From Mojavia pulchra JT2-VF2 (GTDB lineage Bacteria > Cyanobacteriota > Cyanobacteriia > Cyanobacteriales > Nostocaceae), in contig JAHHHN010000002.1 in assembly GCA_019359325.1 (NCBI GenBank), forward strand, positions 310,001 through 374,000: 64,000 bases of DNA. The letters run 5' to 3'. Of this stretch, positions 1-9,895 are shown one piece after another. Numbering within the stretch: the stretch's first letter is position 1; every line of letters begins with the position of its first letter. A model generated the notes under the pieces. It was not told where the DNA came from. It saw only the letters and a list, made by a program, of their open reading frames with translations, and searched no databases. The position numbers and the translations under genes are program-made.

Positions 1-2
1 GG

Positions 3-521
3 CTGAATATGGTAAATTCCATCGCCATGACAGTTCCTTTAGCCTTTGAACCAAAGTCTGAACGGGTGATGCAACAACCTCCACGTAACCCTAATTCGCC
101 CTTACTTTCTCGTAGCTTAGTCAAGCGAATTCTGAGCATCTCTGTCTTTAACTGGATTTTGATTTTTGGTGTATTTGAATGGATACGACAAACTACAGGC
201 AATATTGATTTAGCACGCACTATGGCAATTCAGGCTTTAGTTGCAGGTAGAATCTTTTACCTCTTAAGTATTAGCCAATTAGGAATTGCGCTGCTTAATA
301 AACTCTCTAAAATTCAACAGACAGTAAAAGAAGCCCCAGCGATTTTTATAGGAATTGCTTGCACAATACTTTTGCAAGTAATTTTTAGCCAGTGGAGCTT
401 AATGAATAATTTATTTAGCACCGCACCATTAAACTTGAGTCAATGGTTTATTTGCCTAATTGCCGGTTTACCAATGATTGCGGTGTCTACTTTAGTCAAT
501 CGTTTTGACCCACTTCGTTGA
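3..521 (+). CDS. Cation-transporting P-type ATPase, C-terminal part (partial)
   Basis: The reading frame is open from the first bases of the window, so this is the 3' end of a gene that starts upstream. The visible 172 residues begin LNMVNSIAMTVPLAFEPKSE, which matches the transmembrane segment and following loop at the start of the Cation_ATPase_C domain of P2-type ATPases, the family that pumps Ca2+ or other cations across the membrane. Further hydrophobic segments follow (around FNWILIFGVFEW, FYLLSISQLGIALL, IFIGIACTILLQVIF and FICLIAGLPMIAVSTLV), as expected for the last membrane helices. The phosphorylation and nucleotide-binding domains lie outside the window, so the transported ion cannot be told. 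An internal ATG at position 9 is not the true start. Confidence 0.85.
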   Translation: MNMVNSIAMTVPLAFEPKSERVMQQPPRNPNSPLLSRSLVKRILSISVFNWILIFGVFEWIRQTTGNIDLARTMAIQALVAGRIFYLLSISQLGIALLNKLSKIQQTVKEAPAIFIGIACTILLQVIFSQWSLMNNLFSTAPLNLSQWFICLIAGLPMIAVSTLVNRFDPLR

Positions 522-614
522 GATAGTTTTTGGTAGCGTTTTTAGGACTCATGCCAGCATTTTAGAATAGCTCACGGTACGAAACCCAACATAATAGCTA
601 CTCTAATTTTATTG

Positions 615-3227
615 CTAGCTAATTTTCAATTCTTTAATACCAGAGAATTGCCTATCCAGTAATGCAGTTGCAGCATTGCTATCTAAAGGCTTAGAGAAAA
701 AATAGCCCTGTCCATACTCACAGCCCAGCACTTGCAATTTAGCTTGTTGTGCAGCCGTTTCTACACCCTCTGCAACTACATCCATGCCCAAAGCATGGCT
801 TAACATGATAATCGTTTGAACGATCGCAGCATCTTCATCAGTATCTTCCATCCTGCTAACAAAGGAGCGATCTACTTTTAACGTATTGACAGGAAAGCGA
901 TGTAAATAACTTAAGGAAGAGTATCCTGTACCAAAATCATCAATACTCAGCCGCAGATTTAAAGTTCGCAATCGTAGCAATATACTAATGGCGGCTTCAA
1001 CATCATTCATGGCTACGGTTTCGGTAATTTCTAATTTTAAACTTTGTCCATCTAGCCCTGTCGTCTTCAGTGTCTGCTCAATGTATTCCACTAAATCTGC
1101 TTGATTCAACTGCTGTCCAGAAAGGTTAATACTCATCATTAGTGGTGGTTCTGCGGGAAACTGAGCTTGCCAAACAGACAACTGCTCACAGGCTGCTTGC
1201 AAAATCCACTTACCTAGAGGAATAATCAACCCTGTTTCTTCTGTAAGTGGAATGAACTCTCCCGGAGAGACAAACCCATGCTGGGGATGTTGCCATCTCA
1301 CAAGTGCCTCAAACCCGACAATTCTATCGGTTTCTAACAAGACTATTGGCTGATAGTGAAGATAAAATTCTTGCTGCTCAATAGCTCGATGAAGGTCTGT
1401 CTCCAACTGCAACCGCTTCATCACTTGAGTATGCATACCTGTGGCAAATACTTCGTGACGCCTTTTACCCAAATCTTTAGCCCGATACATAGCTGTGTGG
1501 GCATCTCGTAATAGAGCCACTGGTTGATAGTCGAGTTCAGTTTGATTGAAAGCTATCCCAACGCTGATGCTAGTAAATATTTCTTGTCCGTGATTTTGGA
1601 AGGGTAAGGACATTTGCTTTTGTAGTTGGTCGGCAACAGCAGTCACCTCACTGGCATCAGTAATATTTTTTAGCAAAATTGCGAACTCGTCTCCTCCAAC
1701 CCGCGCTAGTATTCGCCTACGTCCTAAACAGGCTTTTAATCTTTGAGTGGCATTGACTAAAAATTGATCGCCAAAGTGGTGACCAAAACTCTCATTAATC
1801 ACTCTGAAGCGGTCAATATCCAAAAATAGCAGAGCAAATCGCGGATTTTTGCCAAGTTTTGTTTCTGCGATCGCCCATTCCAATTCTTTCAAAAACAGAT
1901 CCCGATTAGGAAGATCGGTTAAAGTATCATGCAATGTATTATGCAATAGCTTATAAGCTAAAACACTTCCACCCGTTATCACGAATGCCAGGATTGGAGG
2001 TATTAACGGTATCCAGCCTGCTTGCGTAAATATGCTAAAGCAGATATATGCTAGCCCCGCCAAAGAAATTGCTCCAGTTACTCCTAGAGAAAGCGGATGC
2101 CGTAGTCGCCATGCTAGTACACCCCCTAGAAAAGCCCAAATCCAAACCCATAGGGATTCTGCCCATTCCGGCCAAAACCAGAATATTGGTTGTTGATCTA
2201 AGGTTATACTCAGGAGTTGGCTTACCAATTGAGCATGAAGCAGTACCCCAGGCATAGCTGGGATCGCAGGCTTACCTGGACTGTAGGGAGTGAAGAACAA
2301 GTCCTTTAAGCTAGGGGCAGTTGTACCAATCAGCACCACCTTGTCCTTTACCCAGTCTGGGTCAAACTGACCCCGCAGCACTTGGCTTAATGATACCTGC
2401 CGCGCTACTTTTTCCGGTGAACGGTAGGAGATCATGATTTGATAGCCCGCGTTATCAATATCGTGATAACCGCCCGAATCGGGAAGTAAAGGAGGGAATA
2501 CAGTATTACCTAATTGCAGTACATTTGGATTAACTTTAAGCTTTACCCCTGTTTGTGCAAGATATTTAAGGCCCAACCGCAGCGAGAAAGAGTAGAATTG
2601 CGTCTCGCCTTGGTAAGCATAAATAAAATTTCGGCGAACTACTCCATCTGGGTCAATAACAAAGTCATTAAAGCCGATTTTTTCTGCTGCTAGGCCAGAA
2701 ATCGGAGAGACTCCTTCTGCATTCGTATCACCGAGATTATTAATGGTAATAACATTCGGAGCCTGAAGTTGCTGCATCAGAACTTCACGACCTGGCGGTT
2801 GCGGGAGATTACGGTAGAGGTCTAAGCCAATTGCTTTGGGCTGCGCCTGTTGCAGCTTCGCCAGTACTTGAGAGAGAGTTTGATCAGAAATTGGCCATTT
2901 TTTCTGTTCTTGAATATCAGCTTCTGTAATTGTGACTACCAAGAGTCGAGGATCAGGGCCAGCATCTGGTTGGAGACGCACCATCTGGTCAAAAGCTACT
3001 AATTCTAGGAACTGCAACCAGCCAAGTTGTCTCACACCCATTACCAACCCTGTAATGAGGATGCTGGTAATAAACACAGATTGCCTTAAACTCAGTGTTG
3101 CAATTGAGCGGTTGACCTGGCGCTGACAATGCTTGGTAACTAAGGGTAGTAGTGACCAAAACCTTTTGGAGTATTTAGCAATCACAAAAACAGTAAATTG
3201 ATAGTTGGAAAAATACTTAACTTGCAA
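615..3227 (-). CDS. CHASE2-GGDEF-EAL cyclic-di-GMP enzyme
   Basis: This 870-residue membrane protein should make and/or degrade cyclic-di-GMP in response to an extracytoplasmic signal. An N-terminal transmembrane helix (about residues 50-70) is followed by a CHASE2 sensor domain, then two to three helices (about 355-425). A GGDEF domain follows with an intact GGDEF at residues 511-515, and an EAL domain with EAL at 640-642, DDFGTGYSS, KVDRSFV and AEGVET. Both catalytic signatures look intact, so cyclase, phosphodiesterase or both activities are possible. The only start before the first helix is a TTG that directly abuts the TAA of the upstream DUF928 gene, which implies translational coupling in a two-gene operon. 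Which activity dominates cannot be read from sequence. Confidence 0.93.
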   Translation of the reverse strand: MQVKYFSNYQFTVFVIAKYSKRFWSLLPLVTKHCQRQVNRSIATLSLRQSVFITSILITGLVMGVRQLGWLQFLELVAFDQMVRLQPDAGPDPRLLVVTITEADIQEQKKWPISDQTLSQVLAKLQQAQPKAIGLDLYRNLPQPPGREVLMQQLQAPNVITINNLGDTNAEGVSPISGLAAEKIGFNDFVIDPDGVVRRNFIYAYQGETQFYSFSLRLGLKYLAQTGVKLKVNPNVLQLGNTVFPPLLPDSGGYHDIDNAGYQIMISYRSPEKVARQVSLSQVLRGQFDPDWVKDKVVLIGTTAPSLKDLFFTPYSPGKPAIPAMPGVLLHAQLVSQLLSITLDQQPIFWFWPEWAESLWVWIWAFLGGVLAWRLRHPLSLGVTGAISLAGLAYICFSIFTQAGWIPLIPPILAFVITGGSVLAYKLLHNTLHDTLTDLPNRDLFLKELEWAIAETKLGKNPRFALLFLDIDRFRVINESFGHHFGDQFLVNATQRLKACLGRRRILARVGGDEFAILLKNITDASEVTAVADQLQKQMSLPFQNHGQEIFTSISVGIAFNQTELDYQPVALLRDAHTAMYRAKDLGKRRHEVFATGMHTQVMKRLQLETDLHRAIEQQEFYLHYQPIVLLETDRIVGFEALVRWQHPQHGFVSPGEFIPLTEETGLIIPLGKWILQAACEQLSVWQAQFPAEPPLMMSINLSGQQLNQADLVEYIEQTLKTTGLDGQSLKLEITETVAMNDVEAAISILLRLRTLNLRLSIDDFGTGYSSLSYLHRFPVNTLKVDRSFVSRMEDTDEDAAIVQTIIMLSHALGMDVVAEGVETAAQQAKLQVLGCEYGQGYFFSKPLDSNAATALLDRQFSGIKELKIS

Positions 3228-3959
3228 TTAGTGGCTGGTTGGAATTTTAATCTTCAAAAGCGGCTCTTGTGCGATCGCATCCAATTTCTCAGACTTTAAT
3301 AGCTGTATCCAACTAGCAGCGAGCTGGGAATCATTAGGTCGAGTATACTTAAGTTCCGCCAATGTGCCTAATGCGTCTTGCCACAGTCCTGCTTGAGCAT
3401 ATAAAGTAACGCGCCCTAAAGGTGATGTTTGCTGTAACTTTTTAGTCAGAACTGAGTCTGTTTCTACTCTTTTAATCCATCCATGCACCACAACATCAGT
3501 AGCTCTGTTTTCAGGGTCGCAAATCATTGATAGATACCAATTATATTTCTTACCAATGGTAAGTGGAGGCAAGAATGCAGAATCAGGCAAGCTAAAGTTT
3601 ATTACACCTCCTGAACTGGGTGTAGTGAAGTTAGCTTCATAAACTGAACGACGTTTATCATCTTGCAGGACAAACTCCACTGTTCTTGGTGTTGCAGTTC
3701 GAGGCAAGTAGAACAAAAAATTGGGATAGGCTTGTTTTGTCAATCCCAAATTATTTTCTGGAACTAATGCCATTAATCGCCCAGCATTACTAGAACACTC
3801 TCCACGTGTTCCACCGCCAATTCTTCGGCCTGGCAAACCTTCTCTAGCTCTCTGTTCAGAATTTGCTAATACTTGCTGGAAACAAGCCCAAGAGAATGTC
3901 AACACAGACGTCAGACAAAGAATGGTAAATGTCCTGGTATTCAAAGTTTTTTCTACCAT
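3228..3959 (-). CDS. DUF928 family protein, exported
   Basis: This 243-residue protein starts with a signal-peptide-like segment (hydrophobic stretch ILCLTSVLTFSWACFQQVLA) and then the DUF928 signature GLPGRRIGGGTRGEC. DUF928 is a cyanobacterial family of unknown function. Its genes often lie beside CHASE2 and CHAT domain genes, as here. The gene ends where the CHASE2-GGDEF-EAL gene begins, with no spacer, so the two are probably co-transcribed and the exported DUF928 protein may work with the CHASE2 sensor, which faces the same compartment; that link is inference. Cysteines in TRGEC and SMICDPEN could pair outside the cytoplasm. The ATG start is clear. Confidence 0.82.
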   Translation of the reverse strand: MVEKTLNTRTFTILCLTSVLTFSWACFQQVLANSEQRAREGLPGRRIGGGTRGECSSNAGRLMALVPENNLGLTKQAYPNFLFYLPRTATPRTVEFVLQDDKRRSVYEANFTTPSSGGVINFSLPDSAFLPPLTIGKKYNWYLSMICDPENRATDVVVHGWIKRVETDSVLTKKLQQTSPLGRVTLYAQAGLWQDALGTLAELKYTRPNDSQLAASWIQLLKSEKLDAIAQEPLLKIKIPTSH

Positions 3960-4388
3960 GGATTACTATTATTTAGTACTAAATTTCGCAGTAATTCTTA
4001 TTTAATAAATACTCTAATTGTTTGCTTAAGAGTAGATTAAATGGCTTTACTTTATCAGATGTTTAAAGGACAGGTTTCTTAAGTAAAATTGCTGAAATAT
4101 TGCTAAAGTACTGAAAAGCAACTCATTTTATAGAATTATCATCTTTTGTCCTCAGTAATACACAATATTTATCATAAAATTTTATTTGTTAGTTCTGGGT
4201 AAACACTTATATTATTTCAATATTTTTAAAATGCATTGAGTAGTATCTAACCAAACTCCTATTACCACTAATGATTAATGACTGAGGACTATCCAGGCAT
4301 CTTTACAAAAAACCAAGCAACTATGTTAGCTAGATGCTAGTAAAGGGCAATATAAAGCCATAAACAGTAGTTCAGTTTGTATTGCTTT
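3960..4388. promoter_or_regulatory. Divergent intergenic region, no gene seen
   Basis: About 430 AT-rich bases separate the leftward DUF928 operon from the rightward ComFB gene. It must contain the promoters of both directions. I see no convincing ORF, RNA gene or long repeat, and no single promoter that stands out against the A+T-rich background. Confidence 0.5.
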
Positions 4389-4940
4389 ATGAGGAATTTC
4401 GTTCATAATTCAACAATTGATTCTTCTAATCAGCCATCTAAACAACATATATTCCTAAAAAACTCTCGAAATGTGATGGAAGTGCTAGTGGTAGCGGAAG
4501 TACAACAGCAGATCCAATCGTTGCCTTCTAAAATTGCTAAATATATCAATCCATCTGAGGTGACTGCTTACGCATTAAATCGTCTGCCTGCTCTTTATGC
4601 CACTAGCAAAAGAGGGTGGCAGCGGCAATTACATCGTGCCAAAACAGAGTTTCACCAGAAAATTAATACGGCTGTGCGGCAGGGAATTATAGCTGTACAA
4701 CAAGACCCCCTGCGCGCTGATGATCTGCTTGATTTTCAAGAAGAGAATGCAGTATTGTCTGCTTTGCAAGAACTAAAAGTTTTACTTCAGCAAGAGGATT
4801 TAACATGGGATAAATTAGCTGATGTGGTTGAACAAACCTTAATGGATACGTTAAGAGGAAAAATCACCTGGCGTAAGCCTGATAGTTCAGATAATGAAAT
4901 TTTTGACTGGGAACAGCATCCACATAATCAAAAAGGATAA
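4389..4940 (+). CDS. ComFB family protein
   Basis: The core from NVMEVLVVAEVQQQIQSLP through YALNRLPALYATSKRGWQRQ matches the late-competence protein ComFB family. Cyanobacterial ComFB proteins have been reported as cyclic-dinucleotide receptors, and this copy sits beside a cyclic-di-GMP enzyme gene transcribed the other way. The C-terminal half is a charged helical extension ending FDWEQHPHNQKG. The start is uncertain: a TTG at 4377, ATG at 4389 and ATG at 4476 are in frame. The last gives a protein starting MEVLVV; family members usually have a few residues before this, so the middle start is used. No Shine-Dalgarno sequence settles the matter. Its binding ligand cannot be inferred from this sequence alone. 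Confidence 0.8.
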   Translation: MRNFVHNSTIDSSNQPSKQHIFLKNSRNVMEVLVVAEVQQQIQSLPSKIAKYINPSEVTAYALNRLPALYATSKRGWQRQLHRAKTEFHQKINTAVRQGIIAVQQDPLRADDLLDFQEENAVLSALQELKVLLQQEDLTWDKLADVVEQTLMDTLRGKITWRKPDSSDNEIFDWEQHPHNQKG

Positions 4941-5114
4941 GTAAATGATTTTTTATGCAAATATTTTAAATAACCGTTGTAAAAAGCTAACGATAGGACA
5001 AGCTTTATTTACTAATAATAGCGCAGCCTAAATAAACTTAAGATTATGGATAAAAAACACATATTGGGTGGGCAAAAATTAGCTAAAAAATATATTTATA
5101 TTTAAGTGGCTTTT

Positions 5115-7742
5115 ATGTACATTAATCTATATTTATTGTTACGTAAAAACTACTTGAGACGGATACATGGTCGTTTAGTCATATTTATAATTGGGATTTT
5201 GTTAGGCCTAGTTTTTACCCTGTTACCCATAGCTGGAACTGTAGTTTCTGTTGCTGCCCAAAATTCTTCACTGCCATCAATGGTTCAGAATTTACCCAAT
5301 GCAGCACAACAGGAGCAACAGGGTAGGCAATATTACGAAGCAGGGCAGTTCTTAGAAGCACTTAAAATCTGGCAACAAATTCTCCAGGCTTACCAATCTC
5401 AGGGCGATAAACTCAACCAAGCTAGAGTCTTAAATAACCTCTCATTGAGTTATCAGCAACTAGGGCGGTGGTCTCAAGCTAGCCAAGCAATTTCTCATAG
5501 CCTAGAATTGTTAAACGCAAAACAGGGCGATCGCTCACTCGAAAAGTTAAAAGTTCTAGCTCAAGCCTTAAACACTCAAGGAAGTTTACAATTAGCAACT
5601 GGAAAGTCGCAAGCAGCACTGACAACTTGGCAAGCCGCAACTGCTACTTATACTCAGGCAAAATCCGAGATTGGAGTGATCCGAAGCTTAATTAACCAAT
5701 CTCAAGCTTTGAAGAGTTTAGGGTTATATCGTCGAGCATTATCTACACTAACTCAGGTCAACCAAATCCTCGAAAAACAACCTGATGCGCCAATAAAAAT
5801 AGCTGGATTACGCAGCTTAGGTAGTAGCCTGCGTTTAGTAGGTAATTTGGAACAAGCACAGCAAGTATTGCAACAAAGCTTGGCGATCGCCCAAAAATTA
5901 CAATCTCCCGTAGATATCAGTGCCGCATACCTCGATTTGGGGAATGTGGCCCGTGCAAAGGAAGATCCTGAATCTGCTTTGGCTTTCTATCAAAAAGCTG
6001 TAGCCATTGCACCTTCCTCGATCCTCAAAATCCGAAGTCAACTCAATCAACTAAGTACCTTAATTGATATAAAACAATGGGCATCGGCTCAAACACTGTG
6101 GAGTCAAATTCAGTCTCAACTTGCCAATCAACCACCTAGTCGAGTAGTGGTTTATGCCCAGCTTAACTTGGCTGGAAGTTTGATTCGCCTCAAGCAGGCA
6201 AATGTCCCCAATGCTCCCACTATAGTAAATATTGCTCAGTTGGTTGCAACTACCATCCAGCAGACAAAAAACTTGGAAGACAAGCAAGCACAAGCTTATG
6301 CACTTGGTAAACTTGGCGGACTTTACGAACAGACTCAGCAATGGTCAATTGCCCAAGATTTAACCCAGCAAGCACTCGTACTCGCCCAAGCTATTAATGA
6401 GCCAGAAATTGCCTACCGTTGGCAATGGCAGTTAGGACGACTTTTAAAAGTACAGGGAAATCTTGAAGGAGCGATCGCAGCCTATACTCAAGCTGTCAGT
6501 ACCCTACAATCCTTGCGTAGTGATTTGGTTGCAATTGATCCCGATATCCAATTCTCTTTTCGGGACAGTGTAGAACCCGTATACCGCGAACTAGTGAGTT
6601 TACTTCTACAACCTAGCACTTCAAAGGGCGACCAAAAATCTATAATCCAAGCTCGTCAAGTTATTGAGTCTTTACAATTAGCAGAATTAGATAACTTTCT
6701 GCGCGAAGCTTGCTTGGATAGAAAATCCACTCAAATTGATCAGTTTGATCCACTGGCAGGAGTAATTTATCCGATTATCTTGGCAGATCGATTAGAAGTT
6801 ATTTTAAGCTTGCCGCAACAACCACTACGCCACTACGCAACATCTCTGCCTCAAGATCAGCTCGAAAGCATTGTAGAAAAACTACGCAAAAATTTAGTTA
6901 TCCGTTCTAAAGAGGACTTTCGACCGTTTTCTCAACAACTTTATGATTGGTTGATCCGTCCAGCTGAAACCGAACTAGCTAACAGTGGGATTAAAACATT
7001 AGTGTTTGTACCGGACGGTGTGTTGCGAAATATTCCAATGGCATCTCTGCATGATGGGAATCAATATTTAGTCGAAAAGTACAGCATCGCTTTGACACCA
7101 AGCCTACAGTTACTACCTCCTAAGCGGTTGCCACAAAGAAACTTTAAAGTACTTGGCGCTGGCTTAACTGAGGCACGGCAAGGCTTTTCTCCTCTAGAAT
7201 ATGTGGAACAGGAATTAAAGCAAATTAAATCTGAAGTACCGAGCGTAGTTCTGTTAAATGAAGAATTTACCAGCAATAATCTCAAAAGTTACCTTCAATC
7301 TACCTTCTTTCCTATCGTTCACATTGCTACTCATGGTAAATTTAGCTCTAAGGCAGTAGAAACTTTTATTCTGGCTTGGGATGACCGTATCAAAATCAAT
7401 GATTTAGATAACCTCCTCCAGATACCGGAACAGAAAAAGCAACAGACAGTTGAACTGCTTGTTCTCAGTGCCTGTGAAACCGCAACAGGAGATAAGCGTG
7501 CTGCTTTAGGGTTAGCAGGAATAGCAGTCAGGGCAGGGGCTGGTAGTACTTTAGCAACATTATGGTCTGTGAATGATCAAGCAACAGCCAATTTGATGCA
7601 TCGCTTTTATCAGCAGTTGCGTAATACAAAACAAACCAAAGCTGAGGCTTTACGTAACTCCCAAATAGCACTTTTAAAAGATCCGCTTTATGAGCATCCC
7701 GTTTACTGGGCACCCTACATCCTAGTTGGAGACTGGCTTTAG
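5115..7742 (+). CDS. TPR-CHAT domain protein (caspase-like peptidase family)
   Basis: This protein of about 875 residues opens with a hydrophobic segment (IFIIGILLGLVFTLLPIAG) that is a signal anchor or signal peptide. A long array of tetratricopeptide-like helical repeats (about residues 60-480; for example ALKIWQQILQAYQSQGDKLNQA) follows, and then a C-terminal CHAT domain. The caspase-like dyad is present: His in HIATHGKF (residue 740 from the ATG start used) and Cys in LVLSACETATGDK (residue 787), so the peptidase fold is probably active. CHAT proteins with TPR arrays are usually activated by a bound partner. A GTG nine bases upstream is an alternative start. The neighbours are ComFB, DUF928 and CHASE2 genes. 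The substrate is unknown. Confidence 0.9.
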   Translation: MYINLYLLLRKNYLRRIHGRLVIFIIGILLGLVFTLLPIAGTVVSVAAQNSSLPSMVQNLPNAAQQEQQGRQYYEAGQFLEALKIWQQILQAYQSQGDKLNQARVLNNLSLSYQQLGRWSQASQAISHSLELLNAKQGDRSLEKLKVLAQALNTQGSLQLATGKSQAALTTWQAATATYTQAKSEIGVIRSLINQSQALKSLGLYRRALSTLTQVNQILEKQPDAPIKIAGLRSLGSSLRLVGNLEQAQQVLQQSLAIAQKLQSPVDISAAYLDLGNVARAKEDPESALAFYQKAVAIAPSSILKIRSQLNQLSTLIDIKQWASAQTLWSQIQSQLANQPPSRVVVYAQLNLAGSLIRLKQANVPNAPTIVNIAQLVATTIQQTKNLEDKQAQAYALGKLGGLYEQTQQWSIAQDLTQQALVLAQAINEPEIAYRWQWQLGRLLKVQGNLEGAIAAYTQAVSTLQSLRSDLVAIDPDIQFSFRDSVEPVYRELVSLLLQPSTSKGDQKSIIQARQVIESLQLAELDNFLREACLDRKSTQIDQFDPLAGVIYPIILADRLEVILSLPQQPLRHYATSLPQDQLESIVEKLRKNLVIRSKEDFRPFSQQLYDWLIRPAETELANSGIKTLVFVPDGVLRNIPMASLHDGNQYLVEKYSIALTPSLQLLPPKRLPQRNFKVLGAGLTEARQGFSPLEYVEQELKQIKSEVPSVVLLNEEFTSNNLKSYLQSTFFPIVHIATHGKFSSKAVETFILAWDDRIKINDLDNLLQIPEQKKQQTVELLVLSACETATGDKRAALGLAGIAVRAGAGSTLATLWSVNDQATANLMHRFYQQLRNTKQTKAEALRNSQIALLKDPLYEHPVYWAPYILVGDWL

Positions 7743-8018
7743 GAATATTTAGCTGCTTACTTATTGCAAGTATCAAACATCTTATACTACTACTACGGCA
7801 ATTTCCAACAGAGTGTAATACATTCACAAATTTAGAACAGATGCACACTGATAAACACAGATAAATCTGTACCTCCTTCAAATCAAAATTGCTATAACTT
7901 CAGTATGAGGATAAAGCTAAAATCAGGATCTGTGTCTTTTTAACCATGCTAAGTCTTAGGAAGCACCCTAAAATAATAGACAGAATTTAGTTACAATCTA
8001 TCTGCCGTTTAGATACCA

Positions 8019-9401
8019 ATGACTGAGCAACATAATGCTGACTCTTCGTCAACTGATTTTCAGCAGTTCAGTGAACCGAACGGCGATCGCCTTGAGTCGG
8101 AAAAACCGCTGACAGTGCTGCCTACTGATGGTGTAACAACCAAGTCAAGTGATGAGTCATGGAAAGACCGCATTGCTGGTGTTTGGAATAAGACAGCACC
8201 ACGCTTGGTACAATTACTACCTGTAGAGCAATTAACACAGACAGTTGTTAATTGGTTTAGTGTCAGCGAAACTCAGGTTGCGGAAATTTTAGAGGCAGTT
8301 CGAGCAGAATTGCCAACCACTGAAGCTCTTTTGATTGGTAAACCCCAAGCGGGGAAAAGTTCGATTGTGCGAGGGCTGACGGGAGTTTCTGCCGATATAG
8401 TTGGTCAGGGATTTCGCCCACACACGCAACATACTGAGCGCTACGCCTATCCTTCTGATGACCTGCCATTACTAATTTTTACGGATACAGTTGGCTTGGG
8501 AGATGTCAAGCAGGACACTCAGGCAATAATTAAGGAGTTAGTTGGAGATTTACAAAACTCAAGCCGCCGTGCCAGAGTTCTGATTTTGACTGTTAAAATT
8601 AATGATTTTGCAACTGAAACGCTGCGTCAAATTGCTCAACAGTTGCGTCAAAAGTATCCAGATATTCCCTGTTTACTAGCGGTTACCTGTCTACATGAGG
8701 TTTATCCTGCTGCTACAGCCGATCATCCAGCTTATCCACCAGACTATGAAGAGGTAAACCGAGCCTTTGCTGCGATCCAAGAAGCTTTTGGAAAACTGTG
8801 CGATCGCTCTGTTTTGATTGACTTTACTCTGGAAGAAGACGGCTACACTCCAGTATTTTATGGCTTAGAAGCATTTAGAGATTCTTTGGCAGAACTCCTT
8901 CCAGAAGCCGAAGCCCGTGCGATTTATCAGTTATTGGATGAAGAAGGTGGCAAGCAACTTGGCAACCTCTACCGTGATACAGGACGTCGTTACATTTTGC
9001 CATTTGCAATCATGGCCGCCACACTCGCAGCAGTACCATTGCCTTTTGCCACGATGCCAGTGCTGACTGCCTTGCAAGTATCTATGGTAACAGCACTGGG
9101 GAATTTGTATGGGCAGACTTTGACACCATCACAGGCGGGTGGAGTTGTCAGTGCGATCGCAGGTGGTTTTCTCGCCCAAGCAGTAGCGCGGGAATTAATC
9201 AAATTTGTGCCCGGTTTCGGCAGCGTGATTGCTGCATCTTGGGCTGCTGCTTACACTTGGTCACTTGGTGAAACAGCCTGTGTGTACTTTGGTGACTTGA
9301 TGGGTGGTAAAAAACCCGATCCCAAAAAGATTCAGTCTGTCATGCAAGAAGCATTTAAAGAAGCGCAACAACGCTTTAAAGGTATTAAGCCCAAAGAATA
9401 G
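8019..9401 (+). CDS. GTPase with C-terminal DUF697-like membrane-associated domain
   Basis: The 460-residue protein has an Era/YcjX-type G domain: P-loop GKPQAGKS (residues 107-114) and G3 DTVGLGD (about 156-162). The position expected to hold NKxD reads VTCLHEVY, so the guanine-specificity motif is missing or replaced. The first 95 residues are polar, then helical. The C-terminal third (about 320-440) is rich in small hydrophobic residues with Gly-Pro turns and resembles DUF697, a domain found behind dynamin-like and Era-like GTPases and thought to associate with membranes. The ATG start is clear and the gene seems monocistronic. Its cellular role is unknown; GTP use is inferred from the fold. 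Confidence 0.85.
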   Translation: MTEQHNADSSSTDFQQFSEPNGDRLESEKPLTVLPTDGVTTKSSDESWKDRIAGVWNKTAPRLVQLLPVEQLTQTVVNWFSVSETQVAEILEAVRAELPTTEALLIGKPQAGKSSIVRGLTGVSADIVGQGFRPHTQHTERYAYPSDDLPLLIFTDTVGLGDVKQDTQAIIKELVGDLQNSSRRARVLILTVKINDFATETLRQIAQQLRQKYPDIPCLLAVTCLHEVYPAATADHPAYPPDYEEVNRAFAAIQEAFGKLCDRSVLIDFTLEEDGYTPVFYGLEAFRDSLAELLPEAEARAIYQLLDEEGGKQLGNLYRDTGRRYILPFAIMAATLAAVPLPFATMPVLTALQVSMVTALGNLYGQTLTPSQAGGVVSAIAGGFLAQAVARELIKFVPGFGSVIAASWAAAYTWSLGETACVYFGDLMGGKKPDPKKIQSVMQEAFKEAQQRFKGIKPKE

Positions 9402-9510
9402 TCGCTGGGGTTATTAAGGTCTTAATTAGTGTTGCTTTATCGTAAATATTGGGTTTGGTTTTACTCAACCCAACCTCAGCAACAAGAAAAAGTTTAGGGT
9501 AACCACGCTA

Positions 9511-9819
9511 CTAAACTTCATCTGAAGCAGCTACTATTTCTTGTACTAAAACATAAGGCTGGACGATGAGCGTTTGAAACCGCTTGGTGGGATTAGCATT
9601 CCATTCTCCCAACTGTTCTGTAGTGGGTTTGGTAATCAATTGTTCATCAATCCACACTTGTACTTCAGGAATATTATCACTAGCGATCGCTATTCCAACA
9701 TCTAGCAAGCTTAGCCCAGCTGTTACTACAATCACCGCATCTCTTTTTACATGAGGAATTAGCCATTCCCACTCTGCCTCATCTACATTTTCTGTTAAAT
9801 CTGCTCTTAAGTCCGGCAT
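9511..9819 (-). CDS. DUF2288 family protein
   Basis: This 102-residue soluble acidic protein starts MPDLRADLTENVDEAEWEWL and ends with a helix, QPYVLVQEIVAASDEV. The pattern (EAEWEWLIPH near the N terminus, VGIAIASDN, VWIDEQLI, KRFQTLIVQPYVL) is that of the DUF2288 family of small proteins, common in cyanobacteria. No catalytic motif can be seen and no function is known. It converges with the GTPase gene and follows the AI-2E transporter gene on the same strand with a gap of about 75 bases, so co-transcription is possible. Confidence 0.75.
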   Translation of the reverse strand: MPDLRADLTENVDEAEWEWLIPHVKRDAVIVVTAGLSLLDVGIAIASDNIPEVQVWIDEQLITKPTTEQLGEWNANPTKRFQTLIVQPYVLVQEIVAASDEV

Positions 9820-9895
9820 AATTCCTTATTCTTTATGAGTCTAAGACTGATTTTACATTAATCCCTACTGTCTAGCTCATGGCTAATACTAATAA

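Noticed and set aside
7528-7881. 117-codon minus-strand frame over the end of the CHAT gene
   Set aside because: It is antisense to the conserved CHAT active-site region, whose own frame is clearly coding.
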